NCBI RefSeq assembly: GCF_007744675.1
Contig: NZ_CP036269.1
Location: forward strand, 2,459,546 to 2,523,545
Length of the DNA: 64,000 bases
Origin: Gimesia alba
Lineage (GTDB): Bacteria; Planctomycetota; Planctomycetia; Planctomycetales; Planctomycetaceae
Direction of reading: 5' to 3'
The first letter of the stretch is position 1, and each line of letters opens with the position of its first letter. The notes below the pieces were generated by a model. It saw only the letters and a program-made list of their open reading frames with translations, was not told where the DNA came from and ran no database searches. This document shows positions 28,377 to 37,639 of the stretch, piece after piece. The position numbers were made by a program, and so were the translations under genes.

Positions 28377-28445
28377 CGCAGAGGGGCAGGTGCCCAGCCG
28401 ACTCTCATAAGGTTGGACCACCCGGATCGTTACCGGGCTCTGCTA
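28377..28445 (+). tRNA. Divergent tRNA-Met-like gene (anticodon CAU)
   Basis: Anticodon loop CTCATAA in a weak stem CGACT/GGTTG, strong T-stem CCCGG/CCGGG but T-loop ATCGTTA in place of TTCRANY, and a contracted D-region (GGGC-AGGT-GCCC, loop of four). Acceptor CGCAGAG/CTCTGCT has a C1-U72 mismatch, A73. The 1-72 mismatch recalls initiator tRNA, but the three G-C pairs of an initiator anticodon stem are missing. It could be a pseudogene. Confidence 0.5.
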
Positions 28446-28471
28446 TTTTTTTTCGCGGTTTATTATTTTAA

Positions 28472-28544
28472 GGGCTGGCATGTACCTTGGGGGCGACTGA
28501 CTTTTGCAAAGTCGGTGTGTTGGGTTCGATTCCCATCCGGTCCA
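28472..28544 (+). tRNA. tRNA-Ala(UGC)
   Basis: Acceptor GGGCTGG/CCGGTCC carries G3-U70, the alanine identity pair, and A73. Anticodon stem TGACT/AGTCG with loop TTTGCAA. The D-arm is poorly paired (CATGTACCTTGGGGGCGAC), so folding is atypical. Last member of the array. Confidence 0.8.
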
Positions 28545-28592
28545 CTTTTTTATTAATGTTAATTGCTTCTGATCAAGAGGGCGGAGGAAATC

Positions 28593-29156
28593 ATGAGACG
28601 GATCATCCAATTGAGAAACTTTCTCAGCAAAGCAGAATGCACCGCGCTCATCGAGCGCCTGGAATCAGAGGGCTTTCGGGAACAACTCTCGGGAGATCGT
28701 GACCGGGTGGTGCGCGCCCGCTGTGTCTTTGAAGATCGGGAACTGGCGCAGTCTTACTGGGAACGCATTCAATCTCATGTGCCGGACTTGTCCGACACTT
28801 ATACCGACGGTTTCAGTCCCTATCCGCACCTGCATGCGCCTGTGGAGCAATTTCAATCGTGTGGCTTGAATGAAGTCTTGCGCTGTTACAAATATCTCCC
28901 CGGCGAGCAATTCCGGCGGCATGAAGACTTTGCGTTTGAGTGGAGTGAAACACGCCGAACATTTTACACGGTTCTGTTTTATCTCAATGATGCGTATACC
29001 GGCGGGGAAACAACCTTTGATCATACCATGGTCACTCCGGAAACCGGTCTGGCTGTTGTGTTTCCTCACGAACTGTATCATTGCGGAAACCGAGTTGAAA
29101 CAGGCGTCAAGTATGCGCTGCGTTCCGATGTGATTTTTGAGGTACTAGCAACCTAA
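28593..29156 (+). CDS. 2-oxoglutarate/Fe(II) oxygenase, prolyl 4-hydroxylase-like
   Basis: A 187-residue protein. I choose ATG 28593 because GGAGG at 28583-28587 lies just upstream; the upstream in-frame start at 28563 has no such site. The iron ligands are visible as H110-x-D112 (RRHEDF) and H163 (ELYHCGN), with K173 ten residues later in the position that binds 2-oxoglutarate. The fold matches the P4H catalytic domain in a minimal form. The substrate is unknown. Its placement between a tRNA array and an RNA ligase is suggestive of RNA or ribosome-related chemistry, but this is conjecture. Confidence 0.87.
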   Translation: MRRIIQLRNFLSKAECTALIERLESEGFREQLSGDRDRVVRARCVFEDRELAQSYWERIQSHVPDLSDTYTDGFSPYPHLHAPVEQFQSCGLNEVLRCYKYLPGEQFRRHEDFAFEWSETRRTFYTVLFYLNDAYTGGETTFDHTMVTPETGLAVVFPHELYHCGNRVETGVKYALRSDVIFEVLAT

Positions 29157-29243
29157 ATGAGTGTTCGCAGATTGTTGAAGAGATGCTTTGATATCTTACG
29201 GGTGCAAAAAATGAATATATAAGAACTTGGAATAGGATGAAAA

Positions 29244-30026
29244 ATGCGAGTCACACGCGAACTGGATCTGAGAAAACTGAACAGCGCGACGAAATATCCT
29301 TCAATCCCCACTTATCACACACTGGGTGAGCGGGGCGCGCTGTTGGAAGATACTGTTGAATTCGACGGTCAGGATTTGATTGCCACGGAAAAGGTGGATG
29401 GTACGAACAGCCGGATCATCCTGATGCCGGATGGTTTCTATCTGATCGGCAGTCGGGAAGAACTGCTGCATGCGCGGGGCGATCTGATTCACAATCCTGC
29501 ACTGGGCATTGTAGAAACGCTGAAGCAGACAGCAGAGCGCATTGTCTCTGCTTTCTCAACTCCAGCAGATGTGATCACCGTCGTGTATCTGGAAACCTAT
29601 GGTGGCAAAACGACGGCTGCAGCGAAGCAGTACACAAGTAAACGGGAATTCGGTTATCGGGTTTTCGATGTGAGTCGAGTTTCTGTGGAGCATCTCGATG
29701 CCAATCTGGAAGCGATTGCTGCCTGGCGTGAGAATGCCGGTCAGACGTTTCTGAATGAACGGGAACTGTCCGAGTTGGCGAGGACGCTGCAAATGGAGCT
29801 AACGCCTCGAATTCCAATTCGGGAAACACTGCCCATTACGATTGACGAGACGCATGCATGGTTGCAATCCATGATTCCCGCTACTTTAGTGTCGCTGGAT
29901 GCCAAAGCAGGCGGGAAGCCGGAAGGTCTGGTCGTGCGTACTTCCGATCGAAGTCGGATCGCAAAAATCCGTTTCGAAGATTACGCGCGTCATCAGAAAC
30001 GTGAAGCCCGAAAAAAGGGCTCTTAA
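29244..30026 (+). CDS. ATP-dependent RNA ligase (Rnl2-type nucleotidyltransferase)
   Basis: A 260-residue protein of the covalent nucleotidyltransferase superfamily. Motif I is TEKVDGTNSR with the AMP-accepting Lys50. A motif Ia-like SREELL, motif III FGYRVFDV, motif IV PEGLVVR and motif V IAKIRFEDY are in the right order and spacing for an RNA ligase domain. There is no OB-fold or capping-enzyme extension, so it is a stand-alone ligase. It lies about 700 bases from the end of a 14-tRNA array, a setting compatible with tRNA repair. No kinase/phosphatase (Pnkp) partner is encoded in the window. Confidence 0.88.
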   Translation: MRVTRELDLRKLNSATKYPSIPTYHTLGERGALLEDTVEFDGQDLIATEKVDGTNSRIILMPDGFYLIGSREELLHARGDLIHNPALGIVETLKQTAERIVSAFSTPADVITVVYLETYGGKTTAAAKQYTSKREFGYRVFDVSRVSVEHLDANLEAIAAWRENAGQTFLNERELSELARTLQMELTPRIPIRETLPITIDETHAWLQSMIPATLVSLDAKAGGKPEGLVVRTSDRSRIAKIRFEDYARHQKREARKKGS

Positions 30027-30034
30027 ACAGAAAT

Positions 30035-30064
30035 CCCCTGCTGACAGGATACCGTCGGCAGGGG
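30035..30064. terminator. Bidirectional terminator between RNA ligase and catalase
   Basis: Eleven-base-pair hairpin CCCCTGCTGAC / GTCGGCAGGGG (one G-U pair) with an eight-base loop. T-rich bases follow on the plus side, and it lies between two convergent genes. Confidence 0.8.
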
Positions 30065-30089
30065 AGATTTTGTCTTAGACTCTGATTAT

Positions 30090-31527
30090 TCAGGATGCTT
30101 TCAACGCATCCCGCACACCGGCTGCATACGCCGGATCGACCAACTCAAAATGTTTGAGCTGGCGGTCGATGATTTCCTGTGGCACGCCCTGCATCGCGGC
30201 GGCGATGTTGGAGAAGAGTCGGGCTTGCTGGCCGTCGTCGAATAACTGGAACAGTGCGCGGGGTTGAGAATAGTCGTCGTTGCCTTCGCGATGATCGTAG
30301 CGGGCGGCGTCGCCCGAAATTTTTAACGGCGGTTCGGCGACATCCGGGTTTTCTACGGGACCATTGAAGGAGTTGGGTTCGTAATAGGCGTCGACGGGAC
30401 AGCCGTTCGATTTGAAGTGCATCGCACCATCTTTGTGATAATGATGCACGGGGCACTTGGGTTCGTTGACGGGTAACGCTTCGTAGTGGGTTCCCAGACG
30501 GTGCCGATGCGCGTCGGCGTAGGAGAAGACGCGGGCCTGCAGCATCTTGTCGGGAGAAAAGCCGATACCGGGAACCGTATTCGAAGGCGAGAAGGCGGCC
30601 TGCTCGATTTCCGCGAAATAGTTTTCCGGGTTGCGATTCAATTCCATAGTGCCGACATCGATACAGGGGTAATCGCTGTGCGGCCAGACTTTGGTCAGGT
30701 CAAACGGATTATAAGGTGTCTGGTCCGCATCGCTTTCCGGCATGATTTGCACCTGGAACTTCCATTTTGGGAATTCGCCTTTTTCGATGGCGTAAAACAG
30801 ATCTTCCTGCGTGCTTTCGCGCGTCTTGCCGACAACCTGTTCGGCTTCTGTGTTCGTCCAGTGCTTGTGTCCCTGCTGAGTTTTGAAGTGGAACTTGACC
30901 CAGAAGCGTTCGTCCTTTTCATTAATAAAACTGTAGGTGTGGCTGCCGTAGCCGTTCATATTTCGCACGCCGACGGGCAAGCCGCGGTCGGAAAACAGGA
31001 TTGTGACCTGGTGCAGTGATTCCGGCGAGAGCGACCAGAAGTCCCACATCGCGGTGGGAGACCGCAGGTTGGTTTTGGGATGGCGTTTCTGAGTGTGAAT
31101 GAAGTCGGGGAATTTATAAGCATCTCGGATGAAGAAGACCGGCGTATTGTTGCCGACCAGATCCCAGTTGCCTTCTTCGGTGTAGAATTTGAGCGCGAAG
31201 CCGCGCACGTCGCGTTCGGCATCGGCGGCACCCGCTTCGCCGGCAACGGTGGAAAAGCGGGCAATCATGTCGGTTCGGATTCCGGGTTGCAGCGCTTTGG
31301 CTTTCGTGTATTTACTGATGTCGTGTTCGATCGTCAATGTACCATGCGCCCCAGCCTTTGGCATGCACGACGCGTTCGGCGATCCGTTCTCGGTTTTGAT
31401 GCGCGAGCTTTTCTAGCAACTGATAATCTTGCAGCAGAACAGGACCACGTGGGCCGGCGGTCAAAGAATTCTGATTATCGGCGATGGGGGCACCACCTGT
31501 GGTGGTGAGCGTTGGTTTCTTGGTCAT
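30090..31527 (-). pseudogene. katA: Haem catalase with apparent two-base frameshift
   Basis: Translation from ATG 31527 (preceded by AGGAG) gives a clear monofunctional catalase N-terminus, ending with the catalytic His context ERVVHAKG. After this the frame turns to an unrelated sequence and stops. The remaining catalase continues in another frame from about position 31360 ([13 protein letters not shown]...) to 30090. Restoring GGCGCT at GGCT would rejoin VVHAKGAGAHG, so a two-base deletion fits best. Downstream residues are intact: catalytic Asn in GNNTPVFF and the haem-ligand Tyr in [14 protein letters not shown]. Total about 479 residues, the length of a small-subunit catalase. It may be a recent mutation or a base-calling error. 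The gene lies beside oxyR. Confidence 0.85.
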
Positions 31528-31769
31528 GGTCTCTGCTCCTTGAATATGCTTCAGATATCGCGTCATCCTGGCGGACGAAGATTGGAATCGGATCGGACTG
31601 ATTATAGTGTATCGGTCAAATGTTCGTTGTGAATGAACTATAGAGGGCAAGATTGAAGATGTCTAATGCATTCTTTAGATAGGTGTCATACCCTCAAGGC
31701 ATAGTGGACCAGACGCACTGTCTCTGAAAGCAAAGGGGGGAGTTCTATCTGTGACTCAAAAAATCGAAG

Positions 31770-32666
31770 TCATTTCTGCTGTTTTTTGCGTTTTTGCGTA
31801 TAAACGCGCAAGCGGTCTTTGAAGGTTTCCAGCAGTTGGCTTTGAAAGCGGTAGGGATTCCACATCACGGCGATTTTGCGGATCGGTTTGGTTCCACTCA
31901 ACGAGCGATAGATGCGGCGGTTGGTTTCGTCCCGCTCGCGTGCCATTTGCGGGACCATCGAAATGCCATGAGAAAGCGAGACGAGTTCCTGGACCATTGC
32001 CAGTTGACTGGTGTGTTCGACGGCCACGGGATGATACGAACGCTGGCGGCAGAAAGAAACGATATTATCAGACAGGCAGTGCGCTTCATCCAGCAGGACG
32101 AATGGAAACGGCTTGATGTCGGCCAGGCGGATTTGCGTTTTCTCAACCAGGGGATGCTCCGGCGGCATTACTAACAGGAGTTCTTCCTGAAACAGTTCTT
32201 CTACTTCCAGGTAGCGGGCAGGGACCGGTAACGCGAGAATCGCCAGATCGATTTCTCCCTGCGTACAACTATGGAGCAGCTTGTCGGTGGTTTCTTCCTG
32301 AACGATCAGGGTGGCCTCGGGGAATTCGGCAGAGAACTGGCGAAGAAAATCGGGCAGGAAGTAAGGGGCGATGGTGGGGATGGCGCCGACGCGAATCTGG
32401 CCTGTATGGCCATCGTCTGAGATTTCGGCTTTGGTGTCTTCGATGAGCGTCAAAATCTGTTGCGCGCGAGACTGTAAAAGTACGCCTGCATCGGTCAATG
32501 CGAGAGAACGCGTTTTTCGTTCAAAGACGGGTTGCCCCAGTTCATCCTCCAGTTTTTGGATCGAACGGCTCAAAGCAGGCTGGGAAATCATTAATTCTTC
32601 GGATGCCCGGGTAAAATTCCCGCGTTCGGCGACACGGAGAAAATAGCGTAGCTGGTCGACTTCCAT
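31770..32666 (-). CDS. oxyR: LysR-family regulator, OxyR-type
   Basis: A 298-residue LysR protein. N-terminal winged HTH (about 1-60: [23 protein letters not shown]) and a substrate-binding domain of the periplasmic type. The peroxide-sensing Cys pair of E. coli OxyR (C199, C208) is present with identical spacing as C197 and C206 in [11 protein letters not shown]. It lies upstream of the catalase gene on the same strand with about 240 bases between, so catalase is a probable target. The promoter has TTCACA-18-TATAAT. Confidence 0.88.
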   Translation of the reverse strand: MEVDQLRYFLRVAERGNFTRASEELMISQPALSRSIQKLEDELGQPVFERKTRSLALTDAGVLLQSRAQQILTLIEDTKAEISDDGHTGQIRVGAIPTIAPYFLPDFLRQFSAEFPEATLIVQEETTDKLLHSCTQGEIDLAILALPVPARYLEVEELFQEELLLVMPPEHPLVEKTQIRLADIKPFPFVLLDEAHCLSDNIVSFCRQRSYHPVAVEHTSQLAMVQELVSLSHGISMVPQMARERDETNRRIYRSLSGTKPIRKIAVMWNPYRFQSQLLETFKDRLRVYTQKRKKQQK

Positions 32667-32967
32667 TGAAGGTTCCTCTGTAATATGTGATGCATCTAGA
32701 TTATAGTGCTGGTCTTTCTAATGTGTGAAGGTAATAATATACCTGCTCAGGCAGGAGCTGGGGAAGTCGAATATGTATCGAGCTCAAATTTTCCACAAAT
32801 CGATGCTATTTCTATGCTTCGGCAATTGACCAGAGTCTGCAGACCGTGCGAAAATAGGGCTAGAATCGTATCACGCATCTAAATATCTATATCCTTGAAT
32901 GTTGTAGGGCAGTCAAATACGATATACTACTGTGATACTTAGATTTAGAACTTAAATGGAGTCTTAT
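32667..32967. other. Divergent promoter region, oxyR / PSCyt gene
   Basis: About 300 bases. It holds the oxyR promoter on the minus strand and the promoter of the cytochrome gene on the plus strand. A TATACT-like hexamer at 32923-32928 is a weak candidate for the latter. No gene is seen. Confidence 0.5.
32700..32729 (-). promoter_or_regulatory. Sigma-70-type promoter of oxyR
   Basis: On the minus strand TTCACA (32729-32724), 18-base spacer, TATAAT (32705-32700). The start codon lies at 32666, so the leader is short. Confidence 0.6.
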
Positions 32968-35900
32968 ATGACGACTGTCTTCAAACGTATTTGTTTGACT
33001 TCCATGATCGTTTGTGGTCTGACTGGTTCAGGCATGGCTGCTGAGACGGGCAAGCCTGCCAGTTTAACCTATGAGGAACACATCCGGCCGATTTTTCGTG
33101 CCCATTGTTTTGACTGTCATGGTGCCACCGAAGAGCTGAAAGGCGGGCTCGACTTGCGTCTTGTTCGATTTCTGATCAAAGGGGGCGAATCAGGCGAAGC
33201 GATCGTGCCGGGGAAACCGGAAGAGAGTAATTTGATCTCCCGCATTGAGAGTGGCGATATGCCGCCGGGAGAGGCACGGGTTCCCAAGGATCAGATCGAA
33301 ACACTCAAACGCTGGATTGCCGCCGGTGCCAAAACAAGTCGTCCTGAGCCGGAAACGATTGGTCCCGGTCTGGGAATCACTCCGGAAGAGCGGGCGTACT
33401 GGGCTTTTCAGCCGATCAAGCGACCGCAGGTGACTGATGCGGTAAAAAACAATCCCAAAGTCCGCACTCCCATCGATGCGTTATTACTCCAGGCGATGCC
33501 GGAAGGGCTGACGTTCTCACCGGATGCCGATAAGCGGACGTTGATCAAACGGGCGTATTTTGATTTGACCGGTCTGCCTCCGAGTCCTGCAGAACTACAG
33601 CGGGCACTGTCGAACAATGCGGAGAACTGGTATGAAACATTAATAGACGAACTGCTTAAGTCTCCCCATTACGGTGAACGCTGGGCACGGCACTGGCTGG
33701 ATGTGGCCGGCTATGCTGATTCCGAAGGTTATACGGTCAAAGATGATGTTCGCCCCTGGTCCTGGAAGTATCGTGACTATGTCATCAAGTCACTCAATGC
33801 CGGCAAACCCTTTGATCAGTTTATTATCGAGCAGTTGGCGGGAGATGAACTGGTTGGAAAGCGGGAAGGGGATCTCACCGAACGGCAGATTGAATTACTG
33901 ACGGCGACCGGATTTTTGAGAATGGCCGCCGATGGAACCGGCAGCGGTAGTAACACGCCTGAAGCGCGGAATCAGGTGATTGCCGACACAATGAAAATTG
34001 TCGGTTCTTCCTTGCTTGGCTTAAGTGTGGCTTGTGCACAGTGTCACGACCATCGCTACGATCCGATTCCACAGTCCGATTATTTCGCACTGCGAGCTGT
34101 ATTTGAACCAACTTTCGACTGGCAGAAATGGCAAACGCCGCAGCAACGTCGGGTTTCTCTCTACACGGCTGCCGACCGGGCGAAAGCTGCGGAGGTCGAA
34201 GCGGAAGTGCAAAAAGTAGTGAAGGAAAAAAATGAGAAGCAGGCCAAATATATGGCAGAAGCGTTGGAAAAAGAGTTGGCGAAATATGAGCAGCCGTTGC
34301 GTGATCAATTGAAGACCGCGTATCAGACCGAGAAGAAGAAACGCACGCCTGAGCAAGTCGCACTACTCAAGAAAAATCCGAGCGTGAATATTTCTCCCGG
34401 TGTGCTCTATCAATACTTGCCGAAAGCCGCCGAAGAATTGAAGAAATTCGATCAGCAGATTGCAGAGATCCGCAAGAAGAAACCGGTTGAAGAGTTTCTG
34501 CGTGTGGCCATTGAACCTAACAATCATGTACCAGAAACGAAGTTGTTTCATCGGGGCGATTACCGTCAACCGAAGCAGACCATCAAGCCGGCTGCGTTGA
34601 CTGTGGTTTCGCCAGAAGGGCAACGGCATGAACTTCCACTGAATGACAAGAGTCTGCCGACAACGGGGCGGCGGCTGGCGTTTGCCCGCTGGCTGACGAG
34701 CGGACAGCATCCGCTGGTGGCGCGTGTATTGGTCAATCGTATCTGGATGCATCATTTCGGTCGGGCGATCGTGGGAACGCCCGGCGAATTCGGTAAGCTT
34801 GGCTCCAGCCCCACGCATCAGGAACTGCTTGACTGGATGGCAGCCGAATTCATGGAAAAAGGCTGGGATCTGAAACAACTGCATCGCACGATTATGCTGT
34901 CGACGGCATATCGTCAGGCGGGCGCGCATGATCCGAGTAAGGAATCGATCGACGCCGACAATCATTACTACTGGCGAAAGCCGATCATTCGCATCGAAGC
35001 GGAAACGTTGCGTGACCGGATGCTGGCGGCATCAGGGGTTCTCAACCGACAGTTGTATGGTGCTCCTGTGGCGATTAAAGAAGATGATTTTGGTCAGGTG
35101 GTCGTTTCGGGCGAACAATTGCGACGGAGTCTGTATATTCAAGCACGACGCAGTCAGCCGGTCGGCATGCTGCAGACATTTGATGCACCCGTCATGGAAA
35201 CGAACTGTGAACGACGTTCCAATTCGACGGTGGCGACGCAGTCTCTGATGCTGATGAACGGTTCGTTTATCCTGTCTCAAGCTGCAAAACTGACCGACCG
35301 AATTTCGCGTGAAGCGCCTGAATTACAGCCGGACGCATTGGCTGCGTTACCGGAGCTTCCGCCGACTGCGAAGCCGGCCTGGAGTTACGGCTATGGAACG
35401 CTTGATGAAACGGCTTCGGTTAAAAGTACGTTTACCGCACTGCCTCATTGGACTGGTTCGAGCTGGCAGGGGGGCGCCAAGCTTCCTGATGCGAAACTGG
35501 GATGGGTCACGCTGAACGCGGGCGGCGGGCATCCTGCGAGTCAATATACTGCGATTCGTCGCTGGACGGCTCCGGCAGCAGGAACACTGTCTGTGACAGG
35601 CAAGCTGCAGCACGGGAGTGCGCAGGGGAACGGAGTGCGTGGGCTCGTGATCTCCAGTCGTTCCGGCCTGGCTGGTCAATGGAACGCGAAGAACGGCGCT
35701 GCGGATACCAAAGTTGCGACGCTGACGGTCGAGCCGGGAGATACGGTTGATTTTATTACTGATGCCATCGGCGGCGATGTCGGCTTCGATTCCTTTTCGT
35801 GGGGTGTTCAATTGACGCTGCAACGGAAACAGGGGCCGGCACTCAAATGGGATTCCGCTGCCGAATTTCGTGGGCCGGAACCACCACAGAAGAGTCTGCC

Positions 35901-36111
35901 TGCCCAGGCCGCGTATGCGTTTGAATTAACGCTCTGCCGGAAACCAACGCCGGACGAACTGCAAATGGTGGTGCGTTTCATAGGCAAACAGCTGGCGTAT
36001 CTGCAGGAGCATCCAGAGCAGATTCCCAAAGGTGTGAGCCCGGCGCGACAGACGGTTACCAATCTCTGTCAGGCGTTGATGAGTTCGAACGAATTTTTAT
36101 ATATCGATTGA
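32968..36111 (+). CDS. PSCyt1/DUF1549/DUF1553 planctomycete cytochrome protein
   Basis: About 1047 residues; ATG at 32956 is another possible start. Signal peptide, then a PSCyt1 haem motif HCFDCHG near residue 46, the DUF1549 domain (about 165-380) with a second haem-type motif CAQCHDHRYDP near 358, a long charged coiled-coil segment (about 400-490, KAAEVEAEVQKVVKEKNEKQ), and DUF1553 (about 555-1040). A beta-sandwich-like insertion with GNGVRGLVISSRSG lies inside the DUF1553 region. It is paired with the DUF1501 gene 67 bases downstream. Presumed secreted redox protein of unknown function. Confidence 0.9.
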   Translation: MTTVFKRICLTSMIVCGLTGSGMAAETGKPASLTYEEHIRPIFRAHCFDCHGATEELKGGLDLRLVRFLIKGGESGEAIVPGKPEESNLISRIESGDMPPGEARVPKDQIETLKRWIAAGAKTSRPEPETIGPGLGITPEERAYWAFQPIKRPQVTDAVKNNPKVRTPIDALLLQAMPEGLTFSPDADKRTLIKRAYFDLTGLPPSPAELQRALSNNAENWYETLIDELLKSPHYGERWARHWLDVAGYADSEGYTVKDDVRPWSWKYRDYVIKSLNAGKPFDQFIIEQLAGDELVGKREGDLTERQIELLTATGFLRMAADGTGSGSNTPEARNQVIADTMKIVGSSLLGLSVACAQCHDHRYDPIPQSDYFALRAVFEPTFDWQKWQTPQQRRVSLYTAADRAKAAEVEAEVQKVVKEKNEKQAKYMAEALEKELAKYEQPLRDQLKTAYQTEKKKRTPEQVALLKKNPSVNISPGVLYQYLPKAAEELKKFDQQIAEIRKKKPVEEFLRVAIEPNNHVPETKLFHRGDYRQPKQTIKPAALTVVSPEGQRHELPLNDKSLPTTGRRLAFARWLTSGQHPLVARVLVNRIWMHHFGRAIVGTPGEFGKLGSSPTHQELLDWMAAEFMEKGWDLKQLHRTIMLSTAYRQAGAHDPSKESIDADNHYYWRKPIIRIEAETLRDRMLAASGVLNRQLYGAPVAIKEDDFGQVVVSGEQLRRSLYIQARRSQPVGMLQTFDAPVMETNCERRSNSTVATQSLMLMNGSFILSQAAKLTDRISREAPELQPDALAALPELPPTAKPAWSYGYGTLDETASVKSTFTALPHWTGSSWQGGAKLPDAKLGWVTLNAGGGHPASQYTAIRRWTAPAAGTLSVTGKLQHGSAQGNGVRGLVISSRSGLAGQWNAKNGAADTKVATLTVEPGDTVDFITDAIGGDVGFDSFSWGVQLTLQRKQGPALKWDSAAEFRGPEPPQKSLPAQAAYAFELTLCRKPTPDELQMVVRFIGKQLAYLQEHPEQIPKGVSPARQTVTNLCQALMSSNEFLYID

Positions 36112-36178
36112 GAATGACCTAGTGGGAAATTCGCAATCAAAGAGAATCAAATAACGCCTTTTCACAGGTTTTTGAATT

Positions 36179-37639
36179 ATGACACAGTATAGCAGACGAC
36201 AGTTTCTCGCAGAAAATGCCATGGGCATTGGTACGGTGGCGCTGGCCTGGTTACTGAAGCAGGACAATCTGCTGGCCAAGCCAAAGAGCGTTACTTTAGC
36301 GCAGCAGCATTTTGATCTGACGCCGAAAAAAGCGCAGTTCGCGCCGCAGGCCAAAGCGATGATCTCGCTGTTCCAGCATGGCGGTCCTGCGCACATGGAT
36401 CTGACCGATCCGAAGCCCGAACTGACCAAGTTTAGTGGAACGGATTTCAAAGGTGATATTCAATTCAGTTTCGTCAATCAGGCCAGTAAAAAACTGTTGG
36501 GCAGTCCGTGGAAATTCCGCAAGCATGGTGAGTGCGGCACCGAGGTATCGGAACTGCTGCCCCATTTGGGCGAGATCGTAGATGACGTCTGCCTGATTCG
36601 CTCGATGCATACCGGTGCGAACGGGCACGAAGTTTCGATTCGTTATTTTCACGGCGGCATTCCCGGCGTGGTGGGGCGACCGAATTTAGGATCGTGGCTG
36701 GTGTACGGGTTAGGGACCGAGTCACAAAATCTGCCCGCTTATATGGTGCTGACTGATCCGGGCGGGCTGCCCGTGGATGGCGTCACCAACTGGTCGAACG
36801 GTTTCATGCCATCGCTGTTTCAGGGAACGGTGCTGCGTCCGAAAGAGCCACGGATTTTAAACCTGGACGCGCCGGCGCACTTGCGCGGTTCGCTGCAGGC
36901 ACAAAATCTGGAACTGTTACAGGAACTGAATCGCAAGCATTTCGAAAAGCATCCGCATGAATCCGATCTGGAAGCGCGGATTTCGAGCTATGAACTGGCG
37001 GCCCGGATGCAGACATCGGCCCGCGAGGCACTCGATCTCTCACAGGAGACCAAAGCGACTCAGGAGATGTACGGCCTGGATGATCCCAAGACGCGCGAAT
37101 ACGGCACGCGGTGTCTGATTGCCCGTCGTCTGGTAGAACGCGGGGTTCGATTTATTCAGCTGTTCCACGGTGGTCAGCCTTGGGATAACCATAGTAGCAT
37201 TATCACCGGACTGCCCGGGATTTGCGGCCGGACGGATAAACCTTCGGCGGCACTCGTGAAAGATTTGAAGCAGCGCGGCATGCTGGAGTCGACGCTGGTG
37301 CATTGGGGCGGTGAGATCGGACGGCTGCCTGTCACGCAAAGTCACGGCGATCCGAAAAAAGCGGGCCGCGATCATAACGGGCAGGGCTTCAGCATCTGGC
37401 TGGCCGGTGGAGGCGTCAAAGGGGGAATGACGTTCGGGAAAACCGATGAATTTGGTCATCGGGCGGTCGAAAATGTGGTGACTCCCAACGATTTCCAGGC
37501 AACCATCATGCGGCTGTTCGGGCTCGATTATAAACAGCTGCTGTATCTGCATAACGGCCAGGAGCAAATCATCACCAACGGCCGTCCTGCGAAAGTCGTC
37601 GCTGAGATTCTGGAACAACCTCCTGAAAAGGCGAGTTAG
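36179..37639 (+). CDS. DUF1501 domain protein, Tat-exported
   Basis: A 486-residue protein with a Tat-like start (YSRRQFLAENAMGIG) and the DUF1501 pattern: FQHGGPAHMDLTDPKPEL near residue 62, HTGANGHE near 142, and the conserved HWGGEIGRLP and GRDHNGQGFSIWLAGG near 380-410, which correspond to metal-binding residues of the alkaline-phosphatase/sulfatase fold. The constant partner of PSCyt1/DUF1549 genes; function unproven, possibly a metallo-hydrolase. Confidence 0.9.
   Translation: MTQYSRRQFLAENAMGIGTVALAWLLKQDNLLAKPKSVTLAQQHFDLTPKKAQFAPQAKAMISLFQHGGPAHMDLTDPKPELTKFSGTDFKGDIQFSFVNQASKKLLGSPWKFRKHGECGTEVSELLPHLGEIVDDVCLIRSMHTGANGHEVSIRYFHGGIPGVVGRPNLGSWLVYGLGTESQNLPAYMVLTDPGGLPVDGVTNWSNGFMPSLFQGTVLRPKEPRILNLDAPAHLRGSLQAQNLELLQELNRKHFEKHPHESDLEARISSYELAARMQTSAREALDLSQETKATQEMYGLDDPKTREYGTRCLIARRLVERGVRFIQLFHGGQPWDNHSSIITGLPGICGRTDKPSAALVKDLKQRGMLESTLVHWGGEIGRLPVTQSHGDPKKAGRDHNGQGFSIWLAGGGVKGGMTFGKTDEFGHRAVENVVTPNDFQATIMRLFGLDYKQLLYLHNGQEQIITNGRPAKVVAEILEQPPEKAS

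Noticed and set aside
30486..31019. 177-codon plus-strand frame opposite the catalase gene
   Set aside because: The catalase sequence on the minus strand is unmistakable, and the antisense product shows no recognised features.
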